A stretch of 64,000 bases of DNA, from assembly GCF_016863435.1 (NCBI RefSeq), contig NZ_BOOW01000018.1, positions 310,001 to 374,000 on the forward strand. Direction: 5' to 3'. Shown in pieces: positions 50,720 to 59,628 of the stretch. The position numbers and the translations under genes are program-made. This stretch comes from Sinosporangium siamense. GTDB taxonomy: Bacteria; Actinomycetota; Actinomycetes; Streptosporangiales; Streptosporangiaceae. Below the pieces are notes generated by a model. That model was not told the DNA's origin. It did not search any database and worked only from the letters and a program-made list of their open reading frames with translations. Positions within the stretch are counted from its first letter, which is position 1. Each line of letters opens with the position of its first letter.

Positions 50720-51886
50720 GTGAGCTTGACTCCACGCGCACTGCGCCTGCTGGAGGCGGCCGCCTTCACCAGTTCCTTCGACAGGTTCGTGATCGCCCCC
50801 ATGCTGGCGGCCATCGCCGTCGGCACCGGCTCCACCCTGACCGCCGCCGCGCAGGTCGCGAGCGTCTACTTCCTGGCCTACGGCCTTATGCAGGCCGTCT
50901 GGGGCCCGGTCTCCGAACGCCTCGGCCGCCGCCGCACCCTGCGCCTGTCCCTCGCCCTCGCCGCCGCCGGGGGCCTCGGCGCCGCCCTGTCGACCGGGCT
51001 GGAGATGCTCACCCTCAGCCGGGCGCTCACCGGCGCCGCCTTCGCCGCCGCGGTGCCCGGCGGCATCGTCTATGTCGGCGACACCACCCCCTTCGAACAG
51101 CGGCAACGCCCCCTCACCAGGCTCATGACCGCCGCCGCCGTCGGCCTCGCCCTCGCCTCCGTCCTCGGCGCCGCGGCAGCCGAATACCTCCACTGGCGCG
51201 CGGCCTTCGCCGTCACCGCCGTGACCGCCGCGGTCCTGGCCTACGCCCTGCGCACACTGCCCGAACCCGGCGACCTCCCCCGGCAGAGGAAAGGCGCCCT
51301 CAAAGCCATCGCCACCGTCCTCGGCGACCGGTGGGCACTGCTCGTGCTCGTCCTCGTCTTCGTCGAGGGCATGGTGCTGCTCGGCGCCGTCACCTTCCTT
51401 CCCATCGCGCTCATCGCCAACGGCGTCCCGGACACAGCTGCCGGCCTCATCTCCGCCGCGTACGGCATAGCCGTCCTGTTGTCCGCCGGACTCGTCCGCC
51501 GGGCGAGCCGCCGCATGTCCGCCGCCGCCCTCATCGCCACCGGCACCACCTGCGGCCTCGCGGCCACGGCACTGCTCGCCTACTCCCAAGGAGTCGCCGC
51601 CGTCCTCATCGGCGGCGCACTCCTCGGTGCGGCCTGGGCGTTCGTGCACTCCACCCTGCAGACCTGGATCACCGACGTGGTGCCCCACGCCCGCGCCACC
51701 GCCGTCGGCCTCTTCGCCGGCGCCCTGTTCGTCGGCAGCGCCGCCGCCACGGCGGCCGGCTCCCTCCTCGCCGCGGGCGGCGACTACCGCACGCTGTTCA
51801 CCGCGGCGGCGGCCCTCCTCGCCCCCATGGGCCTCGCCGCCGTCCTCGGCCGCCGCCGCTACGGCGGGAGCCGGAGCGGCGGCTAG
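50720..51886 (+). CDS. Major facilitator superfamily transporter
   Basis: A 388-residue membrane protein from GTG 50720, twelve hydrophobic segments. WGPVSERLGRRRTLRLSLAL is the loop 2-3 motif A of MFS proteins; SRALTGAAFAAAVPGGIVYV and WITDVVPHARATAVGLFAGA are the matching motifs of the two halves. It is transcribed away from the transketolase operon and towards livF, whose stop is 23 bases from its own. It could import the same compound as the ABC transporter or export a by-product. Confidence 0.88.
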   Translation: MSLTPRALRLLEAAAFTSSFDRFVIAPMLAAIAVGTGSTLTAAAQVASVYFLAYGLMQAVWGPVSERLGRRRTLRLSLALAAAGGLGAALSTGLEMLTLSRALTGAAFAAAVPGGIVYVGDTTPFEQRQRPLTRLMTAAAVGLALASVLGAAAAEYLHWRAAFAVTAVTAAVLAYALRTLPEPGDLPRQRKGALKAIATVLGDRWALLVLVLVFVEGMVLLGAVTFLPIALIANGVPDTAAGLISAAYGIAVLLSAGLVRRASRRMSAAALIATGTTCGLAATALLAYSQGVAAVLIGGALLGAAWAFVHSTLQTWITDVVPHARATAVGLFAGALFVGSAAATAAGSLLAAGGDYRTLFTAAAALLAPMGLAAVLGRRRYGGSRSGG

Positions 51887-51909
51887 GAGGCGGCTGTGCC
51901 GTACTCGGG

Positions 51910-52644
51910 TCACGTGGTGGTGGTGGACGTGGAGACGGCGCCGCCGAAGTAGAGGGCGGCGATCTCCGGGTTGTTGAGGACGGACTCCGCCGGGCCGGTG
52001 AGCAGCACGCGGCCGCTCTCCATCACGATGCCCTCGGTGGCGATGCGCAGGCCGAACCGCACGTTCTGCTCCACCAGCAGGACGGCCTTGCCCTGGGCGC
52101 GCATCAGTTCGACCGACTCGTGGAGCTGGCCGAGGGCGAGCGGGTCGAGGCCGAGGGAGGGTTCGTCGAGCAGCACCAGTTTCGGCTGGAGCATGAGGCA
52201 GCGGGCGAACTCCACCATGCGGCGCTGCCCGCCTGACAGGTTGCCCGCCTTGTCCTTGGTGCGCGCCGCTATCGCGGGGAACAGCGTGAGGACCTCGTCG
52301 TAGCGGCTCCGCACGAGTGCCCGCTCGCCGCGGATCACATAGGCGCCCATCAGGATGTTCTCCCGCACGGTCAGGTTGGGGAACACGCCGCCGACCTGCG
52401 GCACCTGGGAGACCCCGGCTTTGAGGATCTCGGCCGCGGACAGGTCGTGCAGGGCCCGGCCGTCGAGCGTGATCGTGCCCGAGCGGGGCTGGAGCAGTCC
52501 GCTGACCGTGCGCAGCACGGTGGACTTGCCCGCGCCGTTCGGCCCGACGATGCACGCCACGTGGCCGGGTTCGACCGACAGGGTCACGCCCTGCAATACG
52601 TTGCCTCCGCCGTACCCGGCGACCACGTCGGTGAGCGTGAGCAT
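51910..52644 (-). CDS. livF: Branched-chain-type ABC transporter ATPase LivF
   Basis: A 244-residue ATPase: Walker [10 protein letters not shown], signature [15 protein letters not shown], Walker [14 protein letters not shown]. The order and sequence match LivF, the second ATPase of Liv/Urt-type importers. Its start codon shares a base with the stop codon of the fused permease-ATPase. The C terminus ends in a run of Thr/Ser, which is a local oddity. Confidence 0.92.
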   Translation of the reverse strand: MLTLTDVVAGYGGGNVLQGVTLSVEPGHVACIVGPNGAGKSTVLRTVSGLLQPRSGTITLDGRALHDLSAAEILKAGVSQVPQVGGVFPNLTVRENILMGAYVIRGERALVRSRYDEVLTLFPAIAARTKDKAGNLSGGQRRMVEFARCLMLQPKLVLLDEPSLGLDPLALGQLHESVELMRAQGKAVLLVEQNVRFGLRIATEGIVMESGRVLLTGPAESVLNNPEIAALYFGGAVSTSTTTT

Positions 52645-54431
52645 CAGCGGCCTCCGTTGGTGGATTCGAGCAGGTAGTCGTCGCCGAGGTACGCCTCGAC
52701 CACACGGGGGTCGCGCTGGATCTCCTGCGGTGTGCCCTCGGCGAGGCAGCGGCCCTGGGCCAGCACGCGGATGGGGTCGCACAGGCCGAGCACGAACGGC
52801 ATGTTGTGCTCGACCAGCAGGAACGTCTTGCCGTCGGCGTTCAGCTCGCGGATGAGCGAGCCCATGCGCTCGATCAGCGTCGGGTTGATGCCGCCGGCCG
52901 GCTCGTCGAGCAGGATCAGGCGGGGGTCGAGCACCAGGATCTGGGCGAGTTCGACCAGCTTCTGCTGCCCGTAGGAGAGTTGCCCGGCCGGGTGGTCGCG
53001 ATAGGCGCCCATGCCGACGAAGTCGAGCAGCTCCTGCGCCTTGGCCGCCTCGGCGCCGCTGACGCCGTCCAGCCGGAGTTGTCCGAAGGAGAAGTCGCGC
53101 AGCGGCGCCACCACGTTCTCCAAAGCCGTCATCTCGTTGAACAGGCGTGTGGTCTGGAAAGTACGGCCCAAGCCCAGATGAGCTCGTGACCATGGCGGCA
53201 GCCGGTCGATGCGCCTGCCGTCCAGCCAGATCTCGCCGCCGTCGCCCTCCATCGAGCCGCCGATGAGGTTGAACACGGTGGTCTTGCCCGAGCCGTTCGG
53301 GCCGATCAGACCGGTGATGCTGCCCTCGGGCACCGTGAACGAGCAGCCGTCCACGGCGCGCAGCCCGCCGAAGCTCTTCGCGAGCCCCTTGACCTCCAGC
53401 AGCACCTTCCCGCTCGGCGCGGGCGCGGCGGGGGGAGGCGGGCGTTCCGCGATCTCCAGCCGTGCCCCGGTCAGCCCCGCAGTGCCGCGGGTGCGGCGGC
53501 GGGCCGGCAGGCCGGCGACGGTGGGCAGGATGCCGCGCGGGAGCAGCAGCACGAGCAGCACCAGCAGGGCGCCGAACAGCAGCAGTCGCACGTTGCCGCC
53601 GCCGAACTCGTTGTTGGCGACCGCGTTGACCGGCTCGATGATGAAGGCCCCGAGCACGGGACCGAAGAGGGTGCCGCGCCCGCCGAGGATGAGCGACAGG
53701 ACGATCTGGACGCTGACCAGGATGGTGAACATGCCGATCGGGTCGACGAACGTGAGGTAGTAGCCGTAGACGGCGCCCGCCATGCCGACGAACAGGGCAC
53801 TGGCGCCGAAGGCGAGGAGTTTGTAGACGGGGGCGTTGACGCCGATGGTGCCGGCCTTGTCCTCGTCCTCGCGGATGGCGATGAGGCCCATGCCGAACTT
53901 GGTGCGGCGGATCCACCACGACATGACCAGCGAGAGGGCGAGCAGCACCACGAGGGCGAGGTGGAAGGGCCAGTTGCCGAGAGCCGGGTCCCAGTCCGGC
54001 AGCGGCATCGTGATGCCGGCCGAGCCGTTGGTGAGGGAGGTCCAGTTGGTGGCGACGAACTGCACGAGGAACAGGAACGCGATGGTGATGATGACGAACG
54101 ACGGACCCCGGGAGCGGAACGTCACCAGCCCGAGCAGCATCGCGACCGCCGCGGCCACGACTCCGGCCAGCGGCACCCAGACGAACGGGGAGACGTCCAC
54201 GTGCTGGGAGAGGATGGCGCAGACGTAGGCGCCGATGCCGAGGAAGGCACCCTGGCCGAGGGAGATGTAGCCGGTGTATCCGGTGATCACATTGAGGCCG
54301 GCCGCGCTGATCGCGAAGACCAGCGAGAGGATCACCATGTTCTGGTAGTAGAGGTTGTCGGTCAGCGCCGGAAAGAAGGTGATGACCGCGGCGACGACGC
54401 CGATCGCGACGGTGTACGGCGAGAGCCTCAT
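52644..54431 (-). CDS. Fused LivM permease and LivG ATPase
   Basis: A 595-residue protein. Residues about 1-320 are a LivM permease with [20 protein letters not shown] and [20 protein letters not shown]; a Pro-rich linker ([11 protein letters not shown]) leads to a LivG ATPase with [24 protein letters not shown] and [13 protein letters not shown], plus [18 protein letters not shown]. The separate livM and livG genes of most Liv systems are one gene here. The start is ATG 54431, overlapping livH by 4 bases. Confidence 0.92.
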   Translation of the reverse strand: MRLSPYTVAIGVVAAVITFFPALTDNLYYQNMVILSLVFAISAAGLNVITGYTGYISLGQGAFLGIGAYVCAILSQHVDVSPFVWVPLAGVVAAAVAMLLGLVTFRSRGPSFVIITIAFLFLVQFVATNWTSLTNGSAGITMPLPDWDPALGNWPFHLALVVLLALSLVMSWWIRRTKFGMGLIAIREDEDKAGTIGVNAPVYKLLAFGASALFVGMAGAVYGYYLTFVDPIGMFTILVSVQIVLSLILGGRGTLFGPVLGAFIIEPVNAVANNEFGGGNVRLLLFGALLVLLVLLLPRGILPTVAGLPARRRTRGTAGLTGARLEIAERPPPPAAPAPSGKVLLEVKGLAKSFGGLRAVDGCSFTVPEGSITGLIGPNGSGKTTVFNLIGGSMEGDGGEIWLDGRRIDRLPPWSRAHLGLGRTFQTTRLFNEMTALENVVAPLRDFSFGQLRLDGVSGAEAAKAQELLDFVGMGAYRDHPAGQLSYGQQKLVELAQILVLDPRLILLDEPAGGINPTLIERMGSLIRELNADGKTFLLVEHNMPFVLGLCDPIRVLAQGRCLAEGTPQEIQRDPRVVEAYLGDDYLLESTNGGR

Positions 54432-55312
54432 GCCGGCGCCACATCCTCTCGCAGGCGGGTGCCCATGAGGCCCTGGGGGCGGACCAGCAGCACGATGAAG
54501 ATCACCAGGAACGGCACAGCCGTCGTCCACTCAGGACCGATGTATGAGCTGGCCATGACCTCGGCCACGCCGATCAGCAGCGCCCCCACGACCGCGCCTG
54601 GCAGGCTGCCGAGGCCGCCGAGCACGACGATGGCGAGCAGGCGGGCGATCCACTGGTAGTGCGAGCCGGGGAGGAAGGGATAGAGCATGCCCATGATCGA
54701 GCCGCCCATCCCGGCCCCGGCGACGCCCAGGGCGAAGGTCATCGCCGCGACCGAGCTCACCGAGACGCCGACCAGCCGGGCGCCCGGCTCGTTGACGGAG
54801 CTAGCCCGGATGGCGCGGCCGAGCCAGGTGCGCTGCATGATCAGGTAGAGAGCGGCGAGCACGGCGAGTGCGAGGAGCCCGCCGTAGACCTGGACCTCGG
54901 GGATGTAGAGACCCGCGAGGGTGAAGGACTCGTCAGCGTAGGAGGGGCGGATCGAGTGTGAGGTGTTGCCCCACACCACGCCCATGAGGCCCTCAAGGAG
55001 CAGGGCGACGCCGAAGGTGAGCAGCACGGTCGTGGTGATGGGGGCGGTGCGCACAGGGCGCAGCGCCACCAGGTAGACCAGCCATCCGACGCCGAACATG
55101 ACCGCGGCCACCACGACGGTGAGCAGCAGCGGGTCCAGGCCGCTCCACCGCCACAACGTGTAGGCGAGGAATGCGCCGGTCAGGATGAACGCGCCGTGGG
55201 CGATGTTGATGACCCTCATGACGCCGAAGACGAGGGTGAGGCCTGAGGCGAGCAGCGCGTAGACGCCGCCGGTGAGTATCCCGAGGACGAGGATCTGGAG
55301 GAAGGAGGTCAC
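54428..55312 (-). CDS. livH: Branched-chain-type ABC permease LivH
   Basis: A 294-residue membrane protein from GTG 55312, overlapping the livJ stop. [40 protein letters not shown] and [20 protein letters not shown] are LivH hallmarks. It forms the channel with the fused LivM half. Its ligand class is wide in this family (amino acids, urea, amides, aromatic acids). Confidence 0.92.
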   Translation of the reverse strand: MTSFLQILVLGILTGGVYALLASGLTLVFGVMRVINIAHGAFILTGAFLAYTLWRWSGLDPLLLTVVVAAVMFGVGWLVYLVALRPVRTAPITTTVLLTFGVALLLEGLMGVVWGNTSHSIRPSYADESFTLAGLYIPEVQVYGGLLALAVLAALYLIMQRTWLGRAIRASSVNEPGARLVGVSVSSVAAMTFALGVAGAGMGGSIMGMLYPFLPGSHYQWIARLLAIVVLGGLGSLPGAVVGALLIGVAEVMASSYIGPEWTTAVPFLVIFIVLLVRPQGLMGTRLREDVAPA

Positions 55313-56541
55313 AGGTCGCCTCCGCCGTACCGCACGAGGCGTTTGCTGGTGGCGACCTCGGGCGGGAGCACGATCTCGGCTTTGCCGTTCTGCCACTGCC
55401 CGACCAGGTATTCGCCGGTCGGCCTGCCCGCCTTGTCCCAGCTCAGGGTGCCGAGGATGGTGTCGACCTTGTTGGCGTGCAGCCAGTCGGCCAGTGCCTT
55501 CTGGTCCTCGATGCCGCCGACCCCCTTGACCGCGGCGGCGACCACCTCGGCCGCGGCGAAACCGTCGGCGGCGTCCTCGGTGGGTTCCTCCTTGAACAGT
55601 TCACGATATTTCGCGACGAAGGCGGCGTTGCCGGGGGTCTCGGCGACCTCGTTCCAGCTGGTGGAGTAGAACATGCCCTCGGTGGCCTTCTGCCCTACAC
55701 CGTCGAGGTACTGCTTGCCAAAGGCGGGCGCCTGGCTCTGATAGATCAGCTTGGGCTTGAAGTTGGCACGTTCCATCGCACGGACGAACGTGACGCCGTC
55801 CTCGAACACAGAGCCGTGCACGACGGCGTCGGCGCCGCTGGCGGCCACGGCGTTGACGATCGAGTCGAGGTTCTTGGTGCCCAGCGGATAGACCTCCTTG
55901 TAGGCGGTCTGGATGCCCGCCGCGGTCAGGATCTTCTCGACGCCGTCGGCCACCGACTTGGAGAAGGGATCGTCGACGCTGGGATAGGCGACCTTCCTGG
56001 GGCGTTTGTCGGCGGGGAGGGAGGCGACCCACTTCGCCCAGACGGCGCCCTGATAGTCGGTGGTGGCCTGCTGGGAGAAGAACAGATAGGTGAAGCCGCG
56101 TTCGAAGAGTTCAGGGGCGCCTCCGGCCGGTTCGACATAGAGCATGCGGTTGCGCTCGGCGATGGCGGAGGCGGGGAGGTTGAGCAGGGAGGACTGGGTG
56201 CCGAGCAGCAGGTCGACCTTGTCCTGGGCGATGAGGGCGTTGTAGTCGGTGACGACGGTGTTCTGGTTGGTCGCGTCGTCCTTGACGATGATCTCGACCT
56301 GGCGGCCGAGGAGACCGCCGTTCTGGTTGGTGAGCGCCACCCAGGTCTGGTAGCCCTTCTGGGTGGCTTGGCCGGCCTCGCTGAACTCCCCGGTGAGGGG
56401 GAGGGAGGAGCCGATCTTGATGGGGCCGTCACCGCCGCCGCTGGAGGCGCCCTGGCCGCAGGCGGCGGTGAGAAGGAGCGCGGCTGCCGCTGCCGAGCAC
56501 AGCCGAAGGCGTGAATGCCGATATTTCCGTAGTTGCGTCAC
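55309..56541 (-). CDS. livJ: Branched-chain-type ABC substrate-binding lipoprotein LivJ
   Basis: A 410-residue lipoprotein from GTG 56541; upstream codons carry no signal. After RKYRHSRLRLCSAAAAALLL comes lipobox TAAC. The body reads IKIGSSLPLTGEFSEAGQAT, VEIIVKDDATNQNTVVTDYN and LYVEPAGGAPELFERGFTYL, the periplasmic-binding fold of LivJ/amide-binding proteins. It defines the imported substrate, which remains unknown. It heads the liv genes and has a 667-base upstream region with an operator copy. Confidence 0.9.
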   Translation of the reverse strand: MTQLRKYRHSRLRLCSAAAAALLLTAACGQGASSGGGDGPIKIGSSLPLTGEFSEAGQATQKGYQTWVALTNQNGGLLGRQVEIIVKDDATNQNTVVTDYNALIAQDKVDLLLGTQSSLLNLPASAIAERNRMLYVEPAGGAPELFERGFTYLFFSQQATTDYQGAVWAKWVASLPADKRPRKVAYPSVDDPFSKSVADGVEKILTAAGIQTAYKEVYPLGTKNLDSIVNAVAASGADAVVHGSVFEDGVTFVRAMERANFKPKLIYQSQAPAFGKQYLDGVGQKATEGMFYSTSWNEVAETPGNAAFVAKYRELFKEEPTEDAADGFAAAEVVAAAVKGVGGIEDQKALADWLHANKVDTILGTLSWDKAGRPTGEYLVGQWQNGKAEIVLPPEVATSKRLVRYGGGDL

Positions 56542-57208
56542 TTGTCCGCCTCTCCGGGGGGAATCCAGGAAAACGCGTGGGACATGCGGGTCGCCGGTCG
56601 CCGGGCCGCGTATGAGGCTGTGGATACGGGCCCGTGCGGGATATCGGTGTGCGCTCGCCGGACAGTCCGGGACTTGTGGTCCGATCGGCTCTCCGGGAGC
56701 GTCGGGGAGTTTCCGTACGGAGGGAACCGGTGTGCTGCCGGTCCGGGGACCCCGGGCGTATTCCGGGGCCTTCACCGAGGTGGGCCGGGGGCCTGAGCTG
56801 TGGCCGGCGGTCGTCTCGGTCGCGAGCGTGCGGGGGCCGGCCGGCCGGGGTGGCCGGTCGGTCCAGTGGACAACTGGCTTTGCCACCTGACAGTAAGCCG
56901 CACTTTTCCGTCACGTCAACAGTGCGCCCGCCGTCACCTCACGATCGGGGCTGCGGTTCGTGTGATCGCCGGGCGAACAGGGCGGTTCAGGACCGGTAAC
57001 CGGATCACCCCGAGATCCCGTCCTCCTCTTCTTGGGCGGGTGAGGCGAGCGAGGCGAGAGTGTCCGTGACGTCGTCGGCTCCCAGGCGGCGGTGGTGAGG
57101 TATGTACCTGTCCCATGCCCTGTTCCATCGGCGACCGTCACTTCCCGTTAACCTCACGAGGGTGCCCGGTCGCCGATGATGGTTCGAACGATCGATCAAT
57201 AGCAGCGC
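56542..57208. other. Intergenic region between livJ and amidohydrolase genes
   Basis: These 667 bases hold no gene I can support. They contain the livJ leader, the operator copy at 56875-56885 and the adjoining inverted repeat CCAGT-N5-ACTGG (56863-56877). Confidence 0.6.
56875..56885. promoter_or_regulatory. Operator C (livJ): TGGC-TTT-GCCA
   Basis: The palindrome sits in a longer AACTGGC-N3-GCCA context, as in the other copies, 334 bases before the livJ start. The distance is large, so the livJ leader would be long or the site would act at a distance. Confidence 0.5.
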
Positions 57209-58681
57209 TCAGCCCGCACGGCCGGCCATCGACTTCTCCTGCACCGTCTCACCCAGATCGTCGCCGAGGTCCCGCGAAGGGGCCTGGCGGTCCCATGCGG
57301 CGCGCTCGGCTGCCGGGGTCCACCAGACGCGGCGCACGCCCTCGATCGGGGTGCCGCAGATGCGCGACGTCGACTCGTTCACCAGCGCCCTGATGCGGTC
57401 GTAGTCGACGTCCACGAGGCGGCCGGCCCGCTTGCGCACCTGGCCGTTGACGATCACGGTGTCGACGCTGTGCCGGTCGGTGTCGTAGACGATGTACGCC
57501 TCGGGCGAGGCGGCCGTCAACCCGAACTCGTTCTCCTTGATCAGCACGATGTCCGCCTGCTTGCCGGGGGTCAGGCTGCCGACCTTGTCGCCGAGGTTCA
57601 GCGCGATCGCGCCGCCCAGCGTCGCCTGCTTGAGGATGTCGGCCGGGGTGATGAACGGCAGGCCCGGGCGGCGCACCTCGCCTCGGCCCTGCGCGCGCTC
57701 GGTCCACATGTCGGTCGCCCGCTGCATCTCGCCGACGAGCCGCACCTGCGACAGCAGGGTGCCCGCGCCGAACACCACGCTGTCGATGCCGTAGGACACG
57801 TTGAGGCCGTGCCGTACCGCCTCGGTCACGTGGTGCCACAGCCCATGGCGGTAGTCCGCGACCGGCGTGATGTTGACCGACATGCCGTTCTCCTTGAGCA
57901 GGTCGTACTCATAGGAGCTGAACACCCGGCAGTGCGACGGCAGGAAGTCCGGTCCGAGGACCCCGTAGTCGTTCAGCTTGGTCATGTGGTCCTGCGAGGT
58001 GCTGTGGATCGTCATGAAGATCCCGTGCTCGCGGGCGAACTCGGCCTCCCGCGCCATCCAGTCCCAGCGCTCGCCGGCGGCCCGCACGAACGGCACGTCC
58101 GTCAGCGCCATGCCGGGGTAGAGCAGGCCGCCGTTGTCGTCGGCGAGGATGTGGTCGCGCGCGTCGAGCACGGCGGCCAGGCGCTCCTCGTGGGTCGACG
58201 GGTTGCCGGCGCTGCGCGAGTTCATGGTGGGGGCGTAGACCGTGCGGAGCCCGGCCTCCCTGGTGCCGCGCACAGTGGCGTGGGACTGCTCGACGTCCGG
58301 CACGTCGTGGCAGTGGTCGATCGCGGTGGTGGTGCCGCCGGAGATCGCCTCCAGAGCGCCGACGTAGTTCGCGACGTACTTGTCGTGCGCGGTGTAGTTG
58401 TTGCGCAGGCGCTTGACGTTCGCCTGATACTCCGGACCGATGATCTCGGCGGCGGCGCCGCGCACGGTCGTCTGCCACAGGTGGATGTGGGTGTCGATCA
58501 GGCCGGGGATCACGAAGGTGCCGCGGGCGTCGACGATCTCGTCGGCGGGCTCGTCGATGTGCTCGGCCACCTTGGCGATGCGGGTGCCTTCGATGAGCAG
58601 GTCGCCGGTCTCGAAGTCGCCGATCAGGTCGTCCATGGTGAGGATGTGCCCGCCGCGGATCAGGATTCGGCGTTCGGACAT
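57209..58681 (-). CDS. Amidohydrolase (chlorohydrolase/deaminase branch)
   Basis: A 490-residue protein of the TrzN/SAH-deaminase branch. The HxH metal motif is in IDTHIHLWQTTVRG; other residues are His in GIFMTIHSTSQDH, the HCRVFSSYEYDLLKENG segment and the metal Asp in NVSYGIDSVVFGAG. DKVGSLTPGKQADIVLI is the C-terminal strand typical of the family. It should deaminate or dehalogenate a heterocycle or hydrolyse a cyclic amide. It is a separate unit upstream of livJ with operator D ahead of it, and resembles the last gene of locus 1 in class, not in sequence. Confidence 0.88.
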   Translation of the reverse strand: MSERRILIRGGHILTMDDLIGDFETGDLLIEGTRIAKVAEHIDEPADEIVDARGTFVIPGLIDTHIHLWQTTVRGAAAEIIGPEYQANVKRLRNNYTAHDKYVANYVGALEAISGGTTTAIDHCHDVPDVEQSHATVRGTREAGLRTVYAPTMNSRSAGNPSTHEERLAAVLDARDHILADDNGGLLYPGMALTDVPFVRAAGERWDWMAREAEFAREHGIFMTIHSTSQDHMTKLNDYGVLGPDFLPSHCRVFSSYEYDLLKENGMSVNITPVADYRHGLWHHVTEAVRHGLNVSYGIDSVVFGAGTLLSQVRLVGEMQRATDMWTERAQGRGEVRRPGLPFITPADILKQATLGGAIALNLGDKVGSLTPGKQADIVLIKENEFGLTAASPEAYIVYDTDRHSVDTVIVNGQVRKRAGRLVDVDYDRIRALVNESTSRICGTPIEGVRRVWWTPAAERAAWDRQAPSRDLGDDLGETVQEKSMAGRAG

Positions 58682-58724
58682 GGGTGGCCCCCTTCGTGGT
58701 GAGCACTGTGCTGGTTGTGCGCCT

Positions 58725-58773
58725 GTGCTGCCTAAGCGCTGTGTTGCCTAAGCGCTGTGCCGGGCTGAGCGCT
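58725..58773. repeat. Three 16-17-bp tandem repeats in an amidohydrolase leader
   Basis: GTGCTGCCTAAGCGCT, GTGTTGCCTAAGCGCT and GTGCCGGGCTGAGCGCT follow one another 44 bases before the amidohydrolase start. Each ends in the palindrome AGCGCT. Confidence 0.7.
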
Positions 58774-58866
58774 GTGGACGGTGTCTCGTGGTGCCTCCGA
58801 GTCACGGGCGACATCGGTGTGACGCTGTGACCCAGGTGCACGGGGAGACGCCACATTGCGGCTAAG

Positions 58867-58877
58867 TGGCATAGCCA
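58867..58877. promoter_or_regulatory. Operator D (amidohydrolase): TGGC-ATA-GCCA
   Basis: TAAGTGGC-ATA-GCCAGTA, upstream of the amidohydrolase by 186 bases. It overlaps another inverted repeat GGCTA-N8-TAGCC. The rest of 58682-58961 shows only the tandem repeat. Confidence 0.5.
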
Positions 58878-58961
58878 GTATTCAGCGCCGGTACGGTGCC
58901 CTGTCAAGAAGGCCCGATAACCGTCGGCCTCGGCACTCACCCTCCGGTTAGCCTCGAAGGT

Positions 58962-59443
58962 ATGTCGACGCCCCGCATTTCCTAGCTGAGGACCCGCTTC
59001 CCCGCCCCAAACTCGGCTACTTGGCGCAGGAGCACGACACCCTGCACATGGGCCGCTCGGTCCTGTGGAACCTCACCGCCGCCGCCCCGCACCTGACCGA
59101 GGGCGAGGCCCGGCAGGTGCTGGGCGCGTTCCTGTTCGGCGGAGACGACATCGGCAAGCCCGCCGGGGTCCTGTCGGGCGGCGAGAAGACCCGCCTGGCG
59201 CTGGCCGGGCTGGTCCACTCCGGCGCCAACGTGCTGCTCCTGGACGAGCCGACCAACAACCTCGACCCGGCCTCCCGGGAGGAGGTCCTCGCGGCGATCG
59301 ACTCCTATCCGGGGGCGATCGTCATGGTGACCCACGACGAGGGCACGGCCGACGCCCTGCACCCCGATCGTGTGCTGCTGCTGCCGGAGGCCGACGAGGA
59401 CTTCTGGAACGAGGACTACCGCGAGTTGATCTCACTCGCCTGA
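58962..59443 (+). pseudogene. ABC-F protein remnant
   Basis: ATG 58962 gives seven codons (MSTPRIS) and a stop. From about 58985, in another frame, comes RPKLGYLAQEHDTLHMG, then LSGGEKTRLALAGLVHSGAN, VLLLDEPTNNLDPASREEVL and IVMVTHDEGTAD, ending SLA. These are the end of the second ATPase domain of an ABC-F protein (ribosome-associated, antibiotic-protection or translation-factor type). The first domain, linker and second Walker A are gone, so an internal deletion has fused the two ends. A frame change shows it cannot be made as one chain. Confidence 0.8.
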
Positions 59444-59575
59444 CCGCGGGTCACCGTACCGCCGGGAGAAGCCCTCGGAGGCGGCGGCGAGCCGAAGACG
59501 GTCGTGCCGCGGCTCCATGTCCTGCGGCGGTGGGACGTCCCGGCTTGCCTGGTCGCTGCCCCGGGGGATGGGCCA

Positions 59576-59621
59576 CGGTGTTCGTCCCCGGGGCCCATCC
59601 CCCCTGGGGACGGACACCGTG
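59576..59621. terminator. Hairpin at the end of the ABC exporter operon
   Basis: ACGGTGTTCGTCCCC pairs with GGGGACGGACACCGT (one G-T pair) around a 16-base loop, 8 bases past the permease stop. It likely ends the minus-strand ABC transcript. Confidence 0.7.
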
Positions 59622-59628
59622 TCCGTCG

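Noticed and set aside
50603-52705. A 700-codon minus-strand frame across the MFS and livF genes
   Set aside because: It is out of frame with livF and antisense to the MFS gene; it is Gly/Glu-rich without motifs.
56542-57208. Short frames on both strands in the livJ-amidohydrolase gap
   Set aside because: They overlap one another in all frames, lack ribosome sites and have the composition of GC-rich noncoding DNA.
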